A stretch of 64,000 bases of DNA from Bordetella genomosp. 1. Lineage in GTDB: Bacteria; Pseudomonadota; Gammaproteobacteria; Burkholderiales; Burkholderiaceae_B. The stretch covers positions 620,001 through 684,000 of the forward strand of contig NZ_NEVL01000002.1 of the NCBI RefSeq assembly GCF_002261335.1. The letters run 5' to 3'. The number at the start of each line of letters is the position of its first letter. Positions within the stretch are counted from its first letter, which is position 1. The notes beneath the pieces are model-generated. The model was not told where the DNA came from. It saw only the letters and a list, made by a program, of their open reading frames with translations, and did not search any database. Below are positions 17,147 to 25,783 of this stretch, one piece after another. The translations under genes were made by a program, and so were the position numbers.

Positions 17147-17896
17147 ATGTCCGAATCTTCCATGCCGCGCGTCCGGCGCCCCGTCGTGCGGCCTTTGTTC
17201 GATCCCATGGCGCAACCCTGGCAGACCGCCGATCGCGGTCTGGCCGCCGTGCCCCCCGCCATCCTGACGCCGGAGCGCCTGCGCAACACGCTGCTCACCC
17301 CGGTCGAGACCACCGAGCGCTGGACCATCGACCCGCTCAACCGCGAGGTCGAGCTCTATCCGGGCCGCGAAGGCGCGCCGGTGCTGGCCGCGGTGTTGAT
17401 CCCGATGTTGATGCGCCCCGAGGGCGTGAGCGTGATGCTGACCCAGCGGGCCGCGCATCTGCACGACCATGCCGGCCAGATCAGCTTTCCGGGCGGACGC
17501 GTCGAGGTCAGCGATTCCTCGCCGGTCGCCGCCGCCTTGCGCGAGGCCCAGGAAGAAACCGGCCTGCCCGCCGACCGCGTCGAGGTGCTGGGCAGCATGC
17601 CCGATTACCTCACCTCCACCGGCTTTTCGATCACGCCCGTGGTGTCGCTGGTGCGGCCCGACTTCGCACCCGAGATCGATACCTTCGAGGTGGCAGAGGT
17701 GTTCGAGGTGCCGCTCACGTTCCTGATGGATCCGGCCAATCACCGCCTGTACCAGGCACGCCTGCCCGACGGCCGCGTGCGCCAATACTACGCCATGCCG
17801 TTCGGCGACCGCTTCATCTGGGGCGCCACGGCCGGCATGCTCCGCAATCTCTACCAGACCCTGGCACAAGGCGACACCGCCCGACGCGCGGGTTAG
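17147..17896 (+). CDS. Nudix CoA pyrophosphatase (NudL/CoAse type), 249 aa
   Basis: The enzyme splits CoA or acyl-CoA into phosphopantetheine (or its acyl form) and 3',5'-ADP. The CoA-specific motif LTQRAAHLHDHAGQISFPGG runs straight into the Nudix box GGRVEVSDSSPVAAALREAQEETGL (around residues 115-140), where REAQEE supplies the metal-binding Glu residues. The start at ATG 17147 (SESSMPRVRR) is uncertain because no clear ribosome-binding site exists and the rplS terminator ends just upstream; an alternative is ATG 17162. A GC-rich tandem repeat begins at its stop codon. Confidence 0.88.
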   Translation: MSESSMPRVRRPVVRPLFDPMAQPWQTADRGLAAVPPAILTPERLRNTLLTPVETTERWTIDPLNREVELYPGREGAPVLAAVLIPMLMRPEGVSVMLTQRAAHLHDHAGQISFPGGRVEVSDSSPVAAALREAQEETGLPADRVEVLGSMPDYLTSTGFSITPVVSLVRPDFAPEIDTFEVAEVFEVPLTFLMDPANHRLYQARLPDGRVRQYYAMPFGDRFIWGATAGMLRNLYQTLAQGDTARRAG

Positions 17897-17960
17897 AACG
17901 CCTGGTCAGGAACGCCCGGCGAGGGGCGCCCGGTGAGGGGCGCCCGGCGAGGACGCCCCT
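17896..17960. repeat. 14-bp GC-rich tandem repeat abutting a stop codon
   Basis: About five copies of a 14-bp unit near GAGGGGCGCCCGGT run from the last base of the Nudix stop codon to 17960. The two central copies (17921-17934 and 17935-17948) differ by one base. The remaining bases before hyi are GC-rich with no other feature. Confidence 0.75.
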
Positions 17961-18004
17961 GAACCGCGCCGGCCGGCGGCCCGGCCCGGCGCGCCCGCCG
18001 GTCC

Positions 18005-18802
18005 TCAATGCGACGATGCGCGGCGTGCCGCGTGCAGCCAGCCCAGGCCGGCGCGCGTGTCGCCGCGCGGGCGATACTCGCAGCCCACCCAGCCGTTGTA
18101 GCCGAGCTCGTCCAGGATCTGGAACAGATAGCGATAGTTCAGCTCGCCATGGTCCGGCTCCTGGCGCAGCGGCACGCCGGCGATCTGCACGTGGCCGACG
18201 CGGCCCTGCGGGATATAGGTGCGCAGCCGCGTGCTGACGTCGCCTTCCACGATCTGGCAGTGGTAGAGATCCATCTGCACTTTCACGTTGTCGGCACCGG
18301 TCTCCGCCGCGATGTCGTGCGCGACCTGCTGGTGATTGAGGTAGTAGCCGGGCATGTCGCGGGTGTTGATCGGCTCGATCATCACGTCCACGTTCATCGC
18401 GCCCGCCTGCTCGGCGGCGTAGGCGAGGTTTTCGATGTAGGTCGCGCGCACCTCGGCCGGATCGGCGTCCGGCGGCGGGCAGCCGGCCATCACGTGGATG
18501 CGCGGGCACAGCAGGACGGCGGCGTAGTCCAGGGCCTGGTCCAGGCCGGCGCGGAAATCGTCGCCGCGGCCCGGCAGGCAGGCCAGGCCGCGCTCGCCGC
18601 GTTCGGCGTCGCCCGGCGGCGTGTTGAACAGCACCACTTCCAGGTCGGCGGCATTGAGATGCTCCTGCCAGGTGCGGGCCGAATGGGCGTAGGGAAACTG
18701 CATCTCGACGGCGCGAAAGCCGTCGCGCGCGGCCGCGGCGCATCGATCCAGCAACTCCAGATCACCATACATCGTGGTCAGATTGGCGGCAAAACGCGGC
18801 AT
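18005..18802 (-). CDS. hyi: Hydroxypyruvate isomerase family protein (Hyi/OtnI type), 265 aa
   Basis: This is a TIM-barrel isomerase that converts hydroxypyruvate to tartronate semialdehyde, or a related 2-oxo-tetronate. Family marks are [44 protein letters not shown] followed by [13 protein letters not shown], and [17 protein letters not shown]; the Glu residues in the second and fourth are the usual metal ligands. The start at 18802 was preferred to 18823 because AGAGGA lies 8 bp before it. It ends about 108 bp from the convergent Nudix gene. No glyoxylate carboligase or tartronate semialdehyde reductase lies next to it, so its exact pathway is open. Confidence 0.85.
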   Translation of the reverse strand: MPRFAANLTTMYGDLELLDRCAAAARDGFRAVEMQFPYAHSARTWQEHLNAADLEVVLFNTPPGDAERGERGLACLPGRGDDFRAGLDQALDYAAVLLCPRIHVMAGCPPPDADPAEVRATYIENLAYAAEQAGAMNVDVMIEPINTRDMPGYYLNHQQVAHDIAAETGADNVKVQMDLYHCQIVEGDVSTRLRTYIPQGRVGHVQIAGVPLRQEPDHGELNYRYLFQILDELGYNGWVGCEYRPRGDTRAGLGWLHAARRASSH

Positions 18803-18863
18803 TGCAACGGTCCTCTGAGGCATGGCCGCGGCCGGGCGAACCGGTCCGCGATCCGAATGACAG

Positions 18864-18882
18864 GTGTCTCAAAACGAGACGC
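18864..18882. promoter_or_regulatory. Inverted repeat between hyi and rsgA
   Basis: GTCTC (18866-18870) and GAGAC (18876-18880) flank AAAAC, extended by a wobble and a G-C pair. It lies 62 bp upstream of hyi and about 30 bp after the rsgA stop on the same strand. It could be an operator for hyi or a weak terminator for rsgA. Confidence 0.35.
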
Positions 18883-18910
18883 GCAGACGGTCAGTGTAGC
18901 GCCCGACCCG

Positions 18911-19813
18911 TCAATAGCGTACGCGGGCCGCTTCGTTTTCGGCGAGCAGGCGCTCGTAGAGCGCGTAGCGGCCCGGGTCGATCCTGCCGTCGGAGAGGGC
19001 GGCAACCACGCCGCAGCCCGGCTCGCGGCGGTGCGAGCAGTTGTAGAAACGGCAGTGTTCGATGTAGGGCTTGAACTCCGGGAAGCCGCGCAGGATGTCC
19101 TCGCCGCTCAGGTGTTGCAGGCCGAAGGCCTGGAACCCCGGCGAATCGATCAGGTCGCCGCCCGGCGCCGGCAGGTGATAGAGCCGCGTGCTGGTGGTGG
19201 TGTGGCGGCCCATGTCGAGCGCGGTGGAATGCTCGCGCGTCGCCGCGTTGGCGTCCGGGATCAGGCTGTTGAGCAGCGTCGACTTGCCCATGCCGCTCTG
19301 GCCCAGCAGCAGATTGACGCGGCCGGCCAGGCGCGGCGCCAGCAACGCATGCACGCTGTCGCGGTCTTGTGCGCACAGCTCCACCACCGGCACGCCGAGC
19401 GCCTGGATCGGCGCCAGCCGCGCGCGTGCGGCCGGCAGGCCGTCGGCGAGGTCGATCTTGTTGAGGATGATGAGCGGCTCGATGCCGGCGCTCCAGGCGC
19501 CCGCCAGCGCGCGGCCGGTCAGGTCATCGGAGAAGGTCGGTTCGACCGCGATCACGATCAGCAACTGGTCGACGTTGGCGGCGAACTGCTTGGACCGCAT
19601 CTCGTCGGAGCGGAACAGCAGGTTGCGGCGCGGCAGCACCGCGTCGATCGCGCCTTCGTCCTTGCCCTGCGGCGAAATGCGCACGAGATCGCCCACGGCT
19701 GGGCCGGTTTTCTTGCCGCGCGGGAAACACTTGCGCAGGCTGCCGTCGGCCAGCTCCACGGTGTAGTGGCGGCCGTGGGCGGTGATGATGCGGCCTTCGA
19801 GCGCCTCGGTCAT
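18911..19813 (-). CDS. rsgA: Ribosome small subunit-dependent GTPase A
   Basis: RsgA is a circularly permuted GTPase that checks late 30S ribosome maturation. The 300-residue protein has an N-terminal OB-fold (GRIITAHGRHYTVEL), the permuted G motifs in the order NKID, then GQSGMGKST, then DSPG, and a C-terminal zinc-binding Cys/His cluster (CRFYNCSHRREPGC). The ATG at 19813 overlaps the stop of the M48 protease gene (ATGA), so the two are translationally coupled. The longer frame upstream is only an open shadow through the protease gene. Confidence 0.96.
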   Translation of the reverse strand: MTEALEGRIITAHGRHYTVELADGSLRKCFPRGKKTGPAVGDLVRISPQGKDEGAIDAVLPRRNLLFRSDEMRSKQFAANVDQLLIVIAVEPTFSDDLTGRALAGAWSAGIEPLIILNKIDLADGLPAARARLAPIQALGVPVVELCAQDRDSVHALLAPRLAGRVNLLLGQSGMGKSTLLNSLIPDANAATREHSTALDMGRHTTTSTRLYHLPAPGGDLIDSPGFQAFGLQHLSGEDILRGFPEFKPYIEHCRFYNCSHRREPGCGVVAALSDGRIDPGRYALYERLLAENEAARVRY

Positions 19814-21075
19814 GCGGCCGCCATCAGGTGGCGGACGCGGATGGCGGCGGGGGGATGGCTGTCGTAGAAGGCGGAATGCACGGGATCGGGCGTCAGGGTG
19901 GCGGCGTTGTCGTCGTAGAGTTTGACCAGGGCCGACACGAGGAAGGTGGCCGAGGTCTGGCTGGCCGCATAGCGGTCGGCCTCGAATTCGTCGCTGCGCG
20001 AAAACCAGCTCGCCAGCGGGGTGAACATGAAGGTGAACACCGGGATCACCAGGAAATACAGGATCAGCGCCATCGCGTCGTTGCGCGCGCCCAGTTGCGG
20101 CAGCACGCCCAGGCCCACATAGAACCACGGCTGGTTCGCCAGCCAGCCCAGCGCGGCGAAGAACACCAGCGCCAGCGCGATGCTGATCACGTGGCGGCGC
20201 ACGATGTGACGGCGCGCGAAGTGGCCCAGCTCATGGGCCAGCACCGCCTCGATCTCGTCGGCGTTGAGCTTGTCGAGCAGCGTGTCGAAGAACACGATGC
20301 GGCGGGTGCGGCCGAAGCCGGTGAAATACGCGTTGCCGTGGCCCGAGCGGCGCGAGCCGTCCATCACGAACATGCCCTTGACCTTGAAGCCGCAACGCTC
20401 GCCCAGCGCGCGGATGCGGGTGGCGAGGCTGGCGTCGGTGAGCGGCGTGAACTTGTTGAACATCGGCGCGATCACGACCGGCGCGATGAAATTGACGAAC
20501 AGCTGGAACACGCTCCAGACCAGCCAGGCCCAGAACCACCACAGGCTGCCGGCGCTGGCCATCAGCCACAGGATCACCGCCGCGAGCGGCAGGCCCAGCG
20601 CCAGGCTCAGCACCACGCCCTTGAGCGTGTCCACCATGAAGAGCTCGGGCGTCATGCGGTTGAAGCCGAAGCGCGCCTCGAGGCGGAACTGGCGGTACAG
20701 TGTGAAGGGCAGGCCGAGCAGGCCCAGCACCAGCAGCACCGCCACCAGCAACAGCAACTGGCGCAGCAGCTCATGGCTCGTGATCTGGCTCATCAGCAGA
20801 TCGAGCGCCTGCAGGCCGCCCAGCAGCGTGAGGCCGACCAGCACCACGGCGTCGAACACCCGCTCGAGCATGCCGAGGCGGATGCGCGCCACGGTGTAGT
20901 CGGCGGCGCGCTGGTGGCTGGTGAGGCTGATGCGGGCGGCGAACTCATCGGGCACGGCGCCGCGATGGGCGGCGACGTGCCGGATCTGGCGCGCAGCCAG
21001 CCATAGCCGCACGCCGGTGTCGGCCAGCAGCAGGATCACAAACAGGATGGCAAAGGTCGAGGCGGCGTCTGGCAC
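19810..21075 (-). CDS. M48 family (Ste24/CAAX prenyl protease-like) membrane metallopeptidase, 421 aa
   Basis: This is an integral inner-membrane zinc protease. HELGHFARRH near residue 280 is the HExxH zinc site, followed by FEADRYAASQ, which gives the third ligand Glu. Several hydrophobic segments lie in the N-terminal half and two after the HExxH motif. Domain layout and length fit the Ste24-like group rather than HtpX. The start is GTG 21075, because no upstream ATG fits. It is 47 bp from the divergent orn gene and is coupled to rsgA by a 4-bp overlap. A role in membrane protein quality control is likely but inferred. Confidence 0.9.
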   Translation of the reverse strand: MPDAASTFAILFVILLLADTGVRLWLAARQIRHVAAHRGAVPDEFAARISLTSHQRAADYTVARIRLGMLERVFDAVVLVGLTLLGGLQALDLLMSQITSHELLRQLLLLVAVLLVLGLLGLPFTLYRQFRLEARFGFNRMTPELFMVDTLKGVVLSLALGLPLAAVILWLMASAGSLWWFWAWLVWSVFQLFVNFIAPVVIAPMFNKFTPLTDASLATRIRALGERCGFKVKGMFVMDGSRRSGHGNAYFTGFGRTRRIVFFDTLLDKLNADEIEAVLAHELGHFARRHIVRRHVISIALALVFFAALGWLANQPWFYVGLGVLPQLGARNDAMALILYFLVIPVFTFMFTPLASWFSRSDEFEADRYAASQTSATFLVSALVKLYDDNAATLTPDPVHSAFYDSHPPAAIRVRHLMAAA

Positions 21076-21122
21076 GGGCGCGGTATGCGAAAATCGCTGT
21101 TTTACAAGGCAAATGAAATTAT

Positions 21123-21668
21123 ATGGCTGCGAACGAAAATCGCCTGGTCTGGCTCGATATGGAAATGACCGGGCTGGATCCCGAGAAAGAACGCATCATC
21201 GAAGTGGCCGTGGTGGTCACCGAGCCTGATCTTACCGTGGTCGCCGAAGGTCCGGTGCTGGTCGTGCACCAGCCCGACAGCCTGCTCGACGCCATGGACA
21301 ACTGGAACAAGTCCACGCACGGCAAGAGCGGACTGATCGACAAGGTCAAGGCCTCGACCCTGACCGAGGCCGAGGCCGAGGCCCAGCTGATCGCGTTCCT
21401 GGCGCAGCACGTGCCGGCCGGCAAGTCGCCCCTGTGCGGCAACACCATCAGCCAGGACCGCCGCTTCATGTTCAATTACATGCCCGAGCTCGAGCGCTTC
21501 TTCCATTATCGCAACCTCGACGTCAGCACCCTGAAGGAGCTGGCGCGCCGCTGGGCGCCCGCCGTGTACAAGGGCTTCGAGAAGAAGAGCCGCCACGAGG
21601 CGCTGGCCGACATCTACGAGTCGATCGACGAGCTCAAGTACTACCGCGAGCATTTCCTCAAGGTCTGA
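21123..21668 (+). CDS. orn: Oligoribonuclease
   Basis: Orn is the 3'-5' exoribonuclease that finishes RNA decay by hydrolysing di- to pentanucleotides, including pGpG from cyclic di-GMP turnover. The 181-residue DEDDh enzyme shows D12 and E14 ([10 protein letters not shown]), the NTISQDRRF motif with the third Asp, and SRHEALADI with the catalytic His and last Asp. Length is normal. It is divergent from the M48 protease gene with a 47-bp shared promoter region. Confidence 0.97.
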   Translation: MAANENRLVWLDMEMTGLDPEKERIIEVAVVVTEPDLTVVAEGPVLVVHQPDSLLDAMDNWNKSTHGKSGLIDKVKASTLTEAEAEAQLIAFLAQHVPAGKSPLCGNTISQDRRFMFNYMPELERFFHYRNLDVSTLKELARRWAPAVYKGFEKKSRHEALADIYESIDELKYYREHFLKV

Positions 21669-21752
21669 GGCCCGGCGGGTTCCCGGCGCGCCCGGCCTGC
21701 GGTACGCTGGGCCGGCACCCTGACTACGCGGCGAGAGCCGCCCGCGCCGCCC

Positions 21753-22394
21753 ATGAACCCGTCCATATCCGACCGCATCCGCCGCGCCGAGCAGCTGGCC
21801 CGGGCCGAGGGGCTCGACCTGATGGCGCGCGCGGGCCGTGCCGCCGCCGACTTCATCGCGGCGCGCCATGGCCCCGAAACCCACGTGCTGGCGCTGGCCG
21901 GCCCCGGCAACAATGGCGGCGACGCGCTGGTGGCCGCCACCTGGCTGTGCCGCTGGGGCTATGAGATCCAGGTCGTCATGCTGAGCGAGCCGGCGGCGCT
22001 GCCGCCCGACGCGGCCCAGGCCTACGCGGGCTGGCGTGCCGCGGGCGGCGTCGAAGACCGGGCGCTGCCGCTCAAGGCGCCGCAGGTCGTCATCGACGGG
22101 CTGTTCGGGATCGGGCTGAACCGCCGGCTGGCCGCGCAATGGCAGGCCGCCGTCGATGCGGTCAACGCCTGGCAGGCGCCGGTGCTGGCGCTCGACATTC
22201 CCAGCGGCATCGCCGCCGACACCGGCGCGGCGCTGGGCCAGCCGGTGCAGGCGCGCTGGACGCTCGCCTTCATCGCCACCACGCCCGGGCTCGCGCTCGG
22301 CGCGGGCGCCGCCGCGGCCGGCGAGGTGCATCTCGACACCCTCGAACTGGCGCCCGACTGGCTGTCGCGCGCCTTCGACGCGCCGTTGGGCTGA
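21753..22394 (+). CDS. nnrE: NAD(P)H-hydrate epimerase, stand-alone YjeF N-terminal domain, 213 aa
   Basis: The enzyme interconverts R and S forms of hydrated NAD(P)H so that the dehydratase can repair them. The YjeF_N marks are [16 protein letters not shown] (about residues 50-65), [12 protein letters not shown] and [14 protein letters not shown]. In most bacteria this domain is fused to the ADP/ATP-dependent dehydratase in a protein of about 500 residues. Here the frame stops cleanly after the epimerase domain, and no dehydratase follows; a convergent paaX comes next. The start ATG 21753 has a weak ribosome-binding site. Confidence 0.85.
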   Translation: MNPSISDRIRRAEQLARAEGLDLMARAGRAAADFIAARHGPETHVLALAGPGNNGGDALVAATWLCRWGYEIQVVMLSEPAALPPDAAQAYAGWRAAGGVEDRALPLKAPQVVIDGLFGIGLNRRLAAQWQAAVDAVNAWQAPVLALDIPSGIAADTGAALGQPVQARWTLAFIATTPGLALGAGAAAAGEVHLDTLELAPDWLSRAFDAPLG

Positions 22395-22421
22395 GACGGG
22401 GCAGGGCCCGCCGGCCCGGCC

Positions 22422-23372
22422 TCAGGCGGCCTCGAGCACCGGGCGGCCGCCGAAGCGCGCCAGGATGTCCGGCGCGAGCGGGCGATAGCCCGCGTTTTCC
22501 CGTCCCGCCACCGCGTCGAGCTGCGCTTCCGAGGCGTCGAACAACTGCCAGTACAGGCGGCGGCACAGCTCGCGCGCCGGGATGCCCGGCCATTGCGCGG
22601 GCAGCATCGGCATGGGCAACTGCGGGTCGTGCAGCACGATCCGGCGCCAATGGTGCAGCAGCAGCACGCGCAGCGCGAAGGCCTGCGCCGGCTGCAGCAC
22701 CTCGGGGCCGTCGAGCAGCGCCTCCAGCGGCCCGAAGTGGCGGCTGAACTGGCGGTACTGCTCGGCCACGGCGTCGAGGTTCCAGCATTGCGGCGCGAGG
22801 CTGGCGATCGGCAGCCCGCCGGCGCCGGCGAGGTCGCGCGCCGACAGCACCAGCGCGCGGTCGGGAATGCCCAGCTTCTCGAGGATGTCGTGCGCGGCGC
22901 GGGCCTCGGTGGCCGGGTGCGCGAACAGCCCCGGCGCCACCAGCGCAAAACCCTCCCACTCCAGCTCCCGGCGCAGCTCGGCGCGCTCTGTCAGGCCGTT
23001 GCCGCCGGTGCGCGGCAGGGCCACCAGGGTCCACTCGCCGTTCCATTCGGCGGCCGGGCCTTCGTAGATGCGCTGTGACGCCCGCGCCGTGTTGCGTTGG
23101 CCCTGCTCGGACAGCAGGTAGAGGCTGCGGCGGCCGTGGCGCTCGGAATGCAGCCAGCCCTGCGCCACTAGGCGGAACACGCTGGTGCGCAGCAGCCGCT
23201 CATTGATGCCGACCAGCGCGAGCAGCTCGATCAGGTCGCCCAGCCAGATGGCGCCGCCGTGCGGCCCGAGCGCGTCGCCCAGCAGGCTCACGCACAGCGA
23301 CTTGGCGCGCGGCGGATCCTGCTTGAGCAGGCGGGCGATGAAACGGTCCAACGGGTCGGAAGGGGAGGCCAT
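22422..23372 (-). CDS. paaX: PaaX, transcriptional repressor of phenylacetate degradation
   Basis: PaaX represses paa promoters and is released by phenylacetyl-CoA. The 316-residue protein has an N-terminal winged helix (LLGDALGPHGGAIWLGDLIELLALVGINERLLRTSVFRLV), the central PaaX domain (WNGEWTLVALP) and the C-terminal PaaX_C region (LLLHHWRRIVLHDPQLPMPMLPAQWPG). It is divergent from paaA, the usual arrangement for local control. Repeat elements that could be its operators lie in the 240-bp gap. Length is normal for the family. Confidence 0.95.
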   Translation of the reverse strand: MASPSDPLDRFIARLLKQDPPRAKSLCVSLLGDALGPHGGAIWLGDLIELLALVGINERLLRTSVFRLVAQGWLHSERHGRRSLYLLSEQGQRNTARASQRIYEGPAAEWNGEWTLVALPRTGGNGLTERAELRRELEWEGFALVAPGLFAHPATEARAAHDILEKLGIPDRALVLSARDLAGAGGLPIASLAPQCWNLDAVAEQYRQFSRHFGPLEALLDGPEVLQPAQAFALRVLLLHHWRRIVLHDPQLPMPMLPAQWPGIPARELCRRLYWQLFDASEAQLDAVAGRENAGYRPLAPDILARFGGRPVLEAA

Positions 23373-23477
23373 GAATGGAGAATCGCGGGTCGTTAGGGTA
23401 AGTCCCAGGTGCGCTGCGCCGCAATAACTGCTGAAGCTAAAGCACTGAGCCAGAAGGGAAAAACCATCGGTTCGACA

Positions 23478-23532
23478 TGATACATAAATCCGATGTGATA
23501 CAGAAATCGGTTTGACAATGGGAATTCTGTAT
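23478..23532. promoter_or_regulatory. paaX operator: Repeat cluster, candidate PaaX operators
   Basis: TGATACATAAATCCG (23478-23492) and TGATACAGAAATCGG (23496-23510) are direct repeats 18 bp apart, identical at 13 of 15 positions. ATACAGAA (23498-23505) and TTCTGTAT (23525-23532) are perfect inverted repeats that flank the -35 of the paa promoter. Repeats of this kind in the paaX-paaA gap are the obvious operator candidates. Confidence 0.6.
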
Positions 23533-23540
23533 TAAATAAT
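23512..23540 (+). promoter_or_regulatory. Sigma-70 promoter of the paaABCDE operon
   Basis: TTGACA (23512-23517), a perfect -35, is followed after 17 bp by AATAAT (23535-23540), one base from the -10 consensus. The start point would be near 23547, giving a 66-nt leader before paaA. The inverted repeat sits over the -35 and spacer. Confidence 0.75.
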
Positions 23541-23612
23541 CGATGCATGACAGCGGATCTTGCCCGGACGCCGCTTCGGTTCCGGGCCTGCCGCCGCGCA
23601 AGGAGACAAACC

Positions 23613-24602
23613 ATGTACGCTCAACTGGTCGAAACCGGGGTCAAGCAGGTCAAGGGCGTGGACCAGCTGACCGGTCCCGAACAGGCCTTCCAGCAACGCA
23701 TCGACGACGGCGTTCGCATCGAGGCCAAGGATTGGATGCCCGATGCCTACCGCAAGACGCTGGTGCGCCAGATCTCGCAGCACGCGCATTCCGAGATCGT
23801 CGGCATGCTGCCCGAAGGCAACTGGATCACGCGCGCGCCCTCGCTCAAGCGCAAGGCCATCCTGCTGGCCAAGGTCCAGGATGAAGCCGGCCACGGCCTC
23901 TATCTCTACAGCGCCGCCGAAACGCTCGGCGTCTCGCGCGACGAGCTGATCGCCGACCTGCACAGCGGCAAGGCGAAGTATTCGAGCATCTTCAACTACC
24001 CCACGCTCACCTGGGCCGACATCGGCATGATCGGCTGGCTGGTCGACGGCTCGGCCATCATCAACCAGATTCCGCTGTGCCGCTGTTCCTATGGCCCCTA
24101 CGCGCGCGCCATGGTGCGGGTCTGTAAGGAGGAGTCGTTCCACCAGCGCCAGGGCTACGACCTGCTGATCCAGATGTGCCTGCACGGCACGCCGGAGCAG
24201 AAGGCCATGTGCCAGGAAGCGTTCAACCGCTGGTGGTGGCCGGCCCTCATGATGTTCGGTCCGTCGGATGCCGATTCGCCCAACAGCGCGCAATCGATGC
24301 AGTGGAAGATCAAGCTCTTCTCGAACGACGAGCTGCGCCAGAAGATGGTGGACCAGACCGTGCCGCAGGCCGAGTACCTCGGCCTCACCGTGCCCGATCC
24401 CGATCTCAAATGGAACGCCGAGCGCGGCCACTACGACTTCGGCGAGATCGACTGGTCGGAGTTCTATGCGGTGATCAAGGGCAACGGCCCCTGCAACCGC
24501 GACCGCCTGGCCGCCCGCGTGAAGGCCCACGAAGACGGCGCCTGGGTGCGCGATGCCCTGTCGGCGCATGCCGACAAGCAGGCGCGCCGCAAGGCCGCCT
24601 GA
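23613..24602 (+). CDS. paaA: 1,2-phenylacetyl-CoA epoxidase, catalytic subunit A
   Basis: PaaA is the di-iron oxygenase subunit that epoxidises the ring of phenylacetyl-CoA. The 329-residue ferritin-like protein shows paired ExxH iron-ligand motifs in [19 protein letters not shown] and [15 protein letters not shown]. The [15 protein letters not shown] segment is highly typical. ATG 23613 follows AAGGAGA with perfect spacing; the frame open upstream to 23547 is not needed. A GC-rich hairpin (24606-24642) lies directly behind the gene, before paaB. Confidence 0.97.
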   Translation: MYAQLVETGVKQVKGVDQLTGPEQAFQQRIDDGVRIEAKDWMPDAYRKTLVRQISQHAHSEIVGMLPEGNWITRAPSLKRKAILLAKVQDEAGHGLYLYSAAETLGVSRDELIADLHSGKAKYSSIFNYPTLTWADIGMIGWLVDGSAIINQIPLCRCSYGPYARAMVRVCKEESFHQRQGYDLLIQMCLHGTPEQKAMCQEAFNRWWWPALMMFGPSDADSPNSAQSMQWKIKLFSNDELRQKMVDQTVPQAEYLGLTVPDPDLKWNAERGHYDFGEIDWSEFYAVIKGNGPCNRDRLAARVKAHEDGAWVRDALSAHADKQARRKAA

Positions 24603-24605
24603 GGC

Positions 24606-24642
24606 GAGCGGGCGGGCCGGCGCGCGCCCGCCGCGCCCGCTC
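24606..24642 (+). other. GC-rich hairpin between paaA and paaB
   Basis: GAGCGGG (24606-24612) pairs with CCCGCTC (24636-24642), with further CGGGC/GCCCG pairing inside. There is no T-tract. It may protect the paaA 3' end or set a different amount of PaaA from the other subunits. Confidence 0.4.
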
Positions 24643-24721
24643 CGCCGATCCGGATACCCACCATCCTCCCCCTACCTGCGCCACGCGCGCGGCCCGCGCC
24701 GCGCCTGGCAGGAGATGCATC

Positions 24722-25006
24722 ATGAGCAAAGAATGGCCCCTCTGGGAAGTCTTCATCCGCAGCCAGCACGGCCTGGCCCACAAGCATGTGGGCAGCCTGC
24801 ACGCGCCCGACGCCGAAATGGCGATCAACCACGCCCGTGACGTCTACACGCGCCGCAACGAAGGCCTGAGCATCTGGGTCGTGCGCGCCGCCGACATCGT
24901 GGCCAGCAGCCCGAGCGACAAGGAACCCCTGTTCGAGCCGGCCAACAACAAGGTCTACCGCCACCCGACGTTCTTCCCGATGCCGGAAGAAGTCAAACAC
25001 ATGTAA
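24722..25006 (+). CDS. paaB: 1,2-phenylacetyl-CoA epoxidase subunit B
   Basis: PaaB is the small bridging subunit needed for assembly of the PaaABCE oxygenase. The 94-residue sequence opens WPLWEVFIRSQHGLAHKHVGSLHA and ends PTFFPMPEEVKHM, both family signatures. ATG 24722 follows GGAGATGCATC. The 119-bp gap to paaA is the largest inside the operon. Size is normal. Confidence 0.96.
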   Translation: MSKEWPLWEVFIRSQHGLAHKHVGSLHAPDAEMAINHARDVYTRRNEGLSIWVVRAADIVASSPSDKEPLFEPANNKVYRHPTFFPMPEEVKHM

Positions 25007-25018
25007 GGCGCGGTGGCC

Positions 25019-25783
25019 ATGGACAAGAACCTGTTTGAGTTTGCGCTGCGCATGGGCGACACCACCCTGGTGCTGTCGCAACGCCTGTCCGAATGGACCG
25101 GCCACGGCCCGGTGCTCGAGGAAGACCTGGCGCTCACCAACACCGCGCTCGACCTGCTGGGCCAGGCGCGCATGTGGCTGAGCCTGGCTGCCGAGATCGA
25201 GGGCGCCGGCCGCGACGAAGACCAGCTCGCCTATCTGCGCGATGCGCCGCAGTTCCGCAACCCGCTGCTGGTCGAACGCGCCAACGGCCATTACGGCGAC
25301 ACGATGGCGCGCCAGTTCCTGTTCGACGTGTGGCATTACTTCCTGCTCGAGCGGCTGGTGCAGTCGGCCGATGCGCGCGTGGCCGGCATCGCCGCCAAGT
25401 CGCTCAAGGAAGTCACCTATCACGTGCGCCGCTCGTCGGACCTGGTGGTGCGCCTGGGCGACGGTACCGACGAAAGCCACCGCCGCATGCAGGACGCCAT
25501 CGACGCGATCTGGCCCTACAGCGGCGAGCTGTTCGTCGACGACGAGATCGACCAGGACCTGGCCGCGCGCGGCGTGGGCTGCGAGCTGGCGGCGCTGCGC
25601 GCGCCCTGGCTGGCCCACGTGCGCGAGGTGCTGGCCGAGGCCACGCTGGCGCAGCCCGAAGAAGAGGCCGCCTTCCATCCGGCCCATCGCGGCGGCCGCA
25701 GCGGCCGTCATACCGAGGCGCTGGGCTTCCTGCTGGCCGAAATGCAGCATCTGCAGCGCGCCTACCCCGGAGCCAAATGGTGA
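25019..25783 (+). CDS. paaC: 1,2-phenylacetyl-CoA epoxidase subunit C
   Basis: PaaC is the ferritin-like structural partner of PaaA; it lacks a working di-iron centre in the known complexes. The 254-residue product shows LFEFALRMGDTTLVLSQRL, EDLALTNTALDLLGQARMW and ALGFLLAEMQHLQRAYPGAKW at the end. The start at ATG 25019 is preferred, but GTG 25013 is equally in frame and both have imperfect spacing from AAGG. Its stop overlaps the paaD start region. Confidence 0.95.
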   Translation: MDKNLFEFALRMGDTTLVLSQRLSEWTGHGPVLEEDLALTNTALDLLGQARMWLSLAAEIEGAGRDEDQLAYLRDAPQFRNPLLVERANGHYGDTMARQFLFDVWHYFLLERLVQSADARVAGIAAKSLKEVTYHVRRSSDLVVRLGDGTDESHRRMQDAIDAIWPYSGELFVDDEIDQDLAARGVGCELAALRAPWLAHVREVLAEATLAQPEEEAAFHPAHRGGRSGRHTEALGFLLAEMQHLQRAYPGAKW

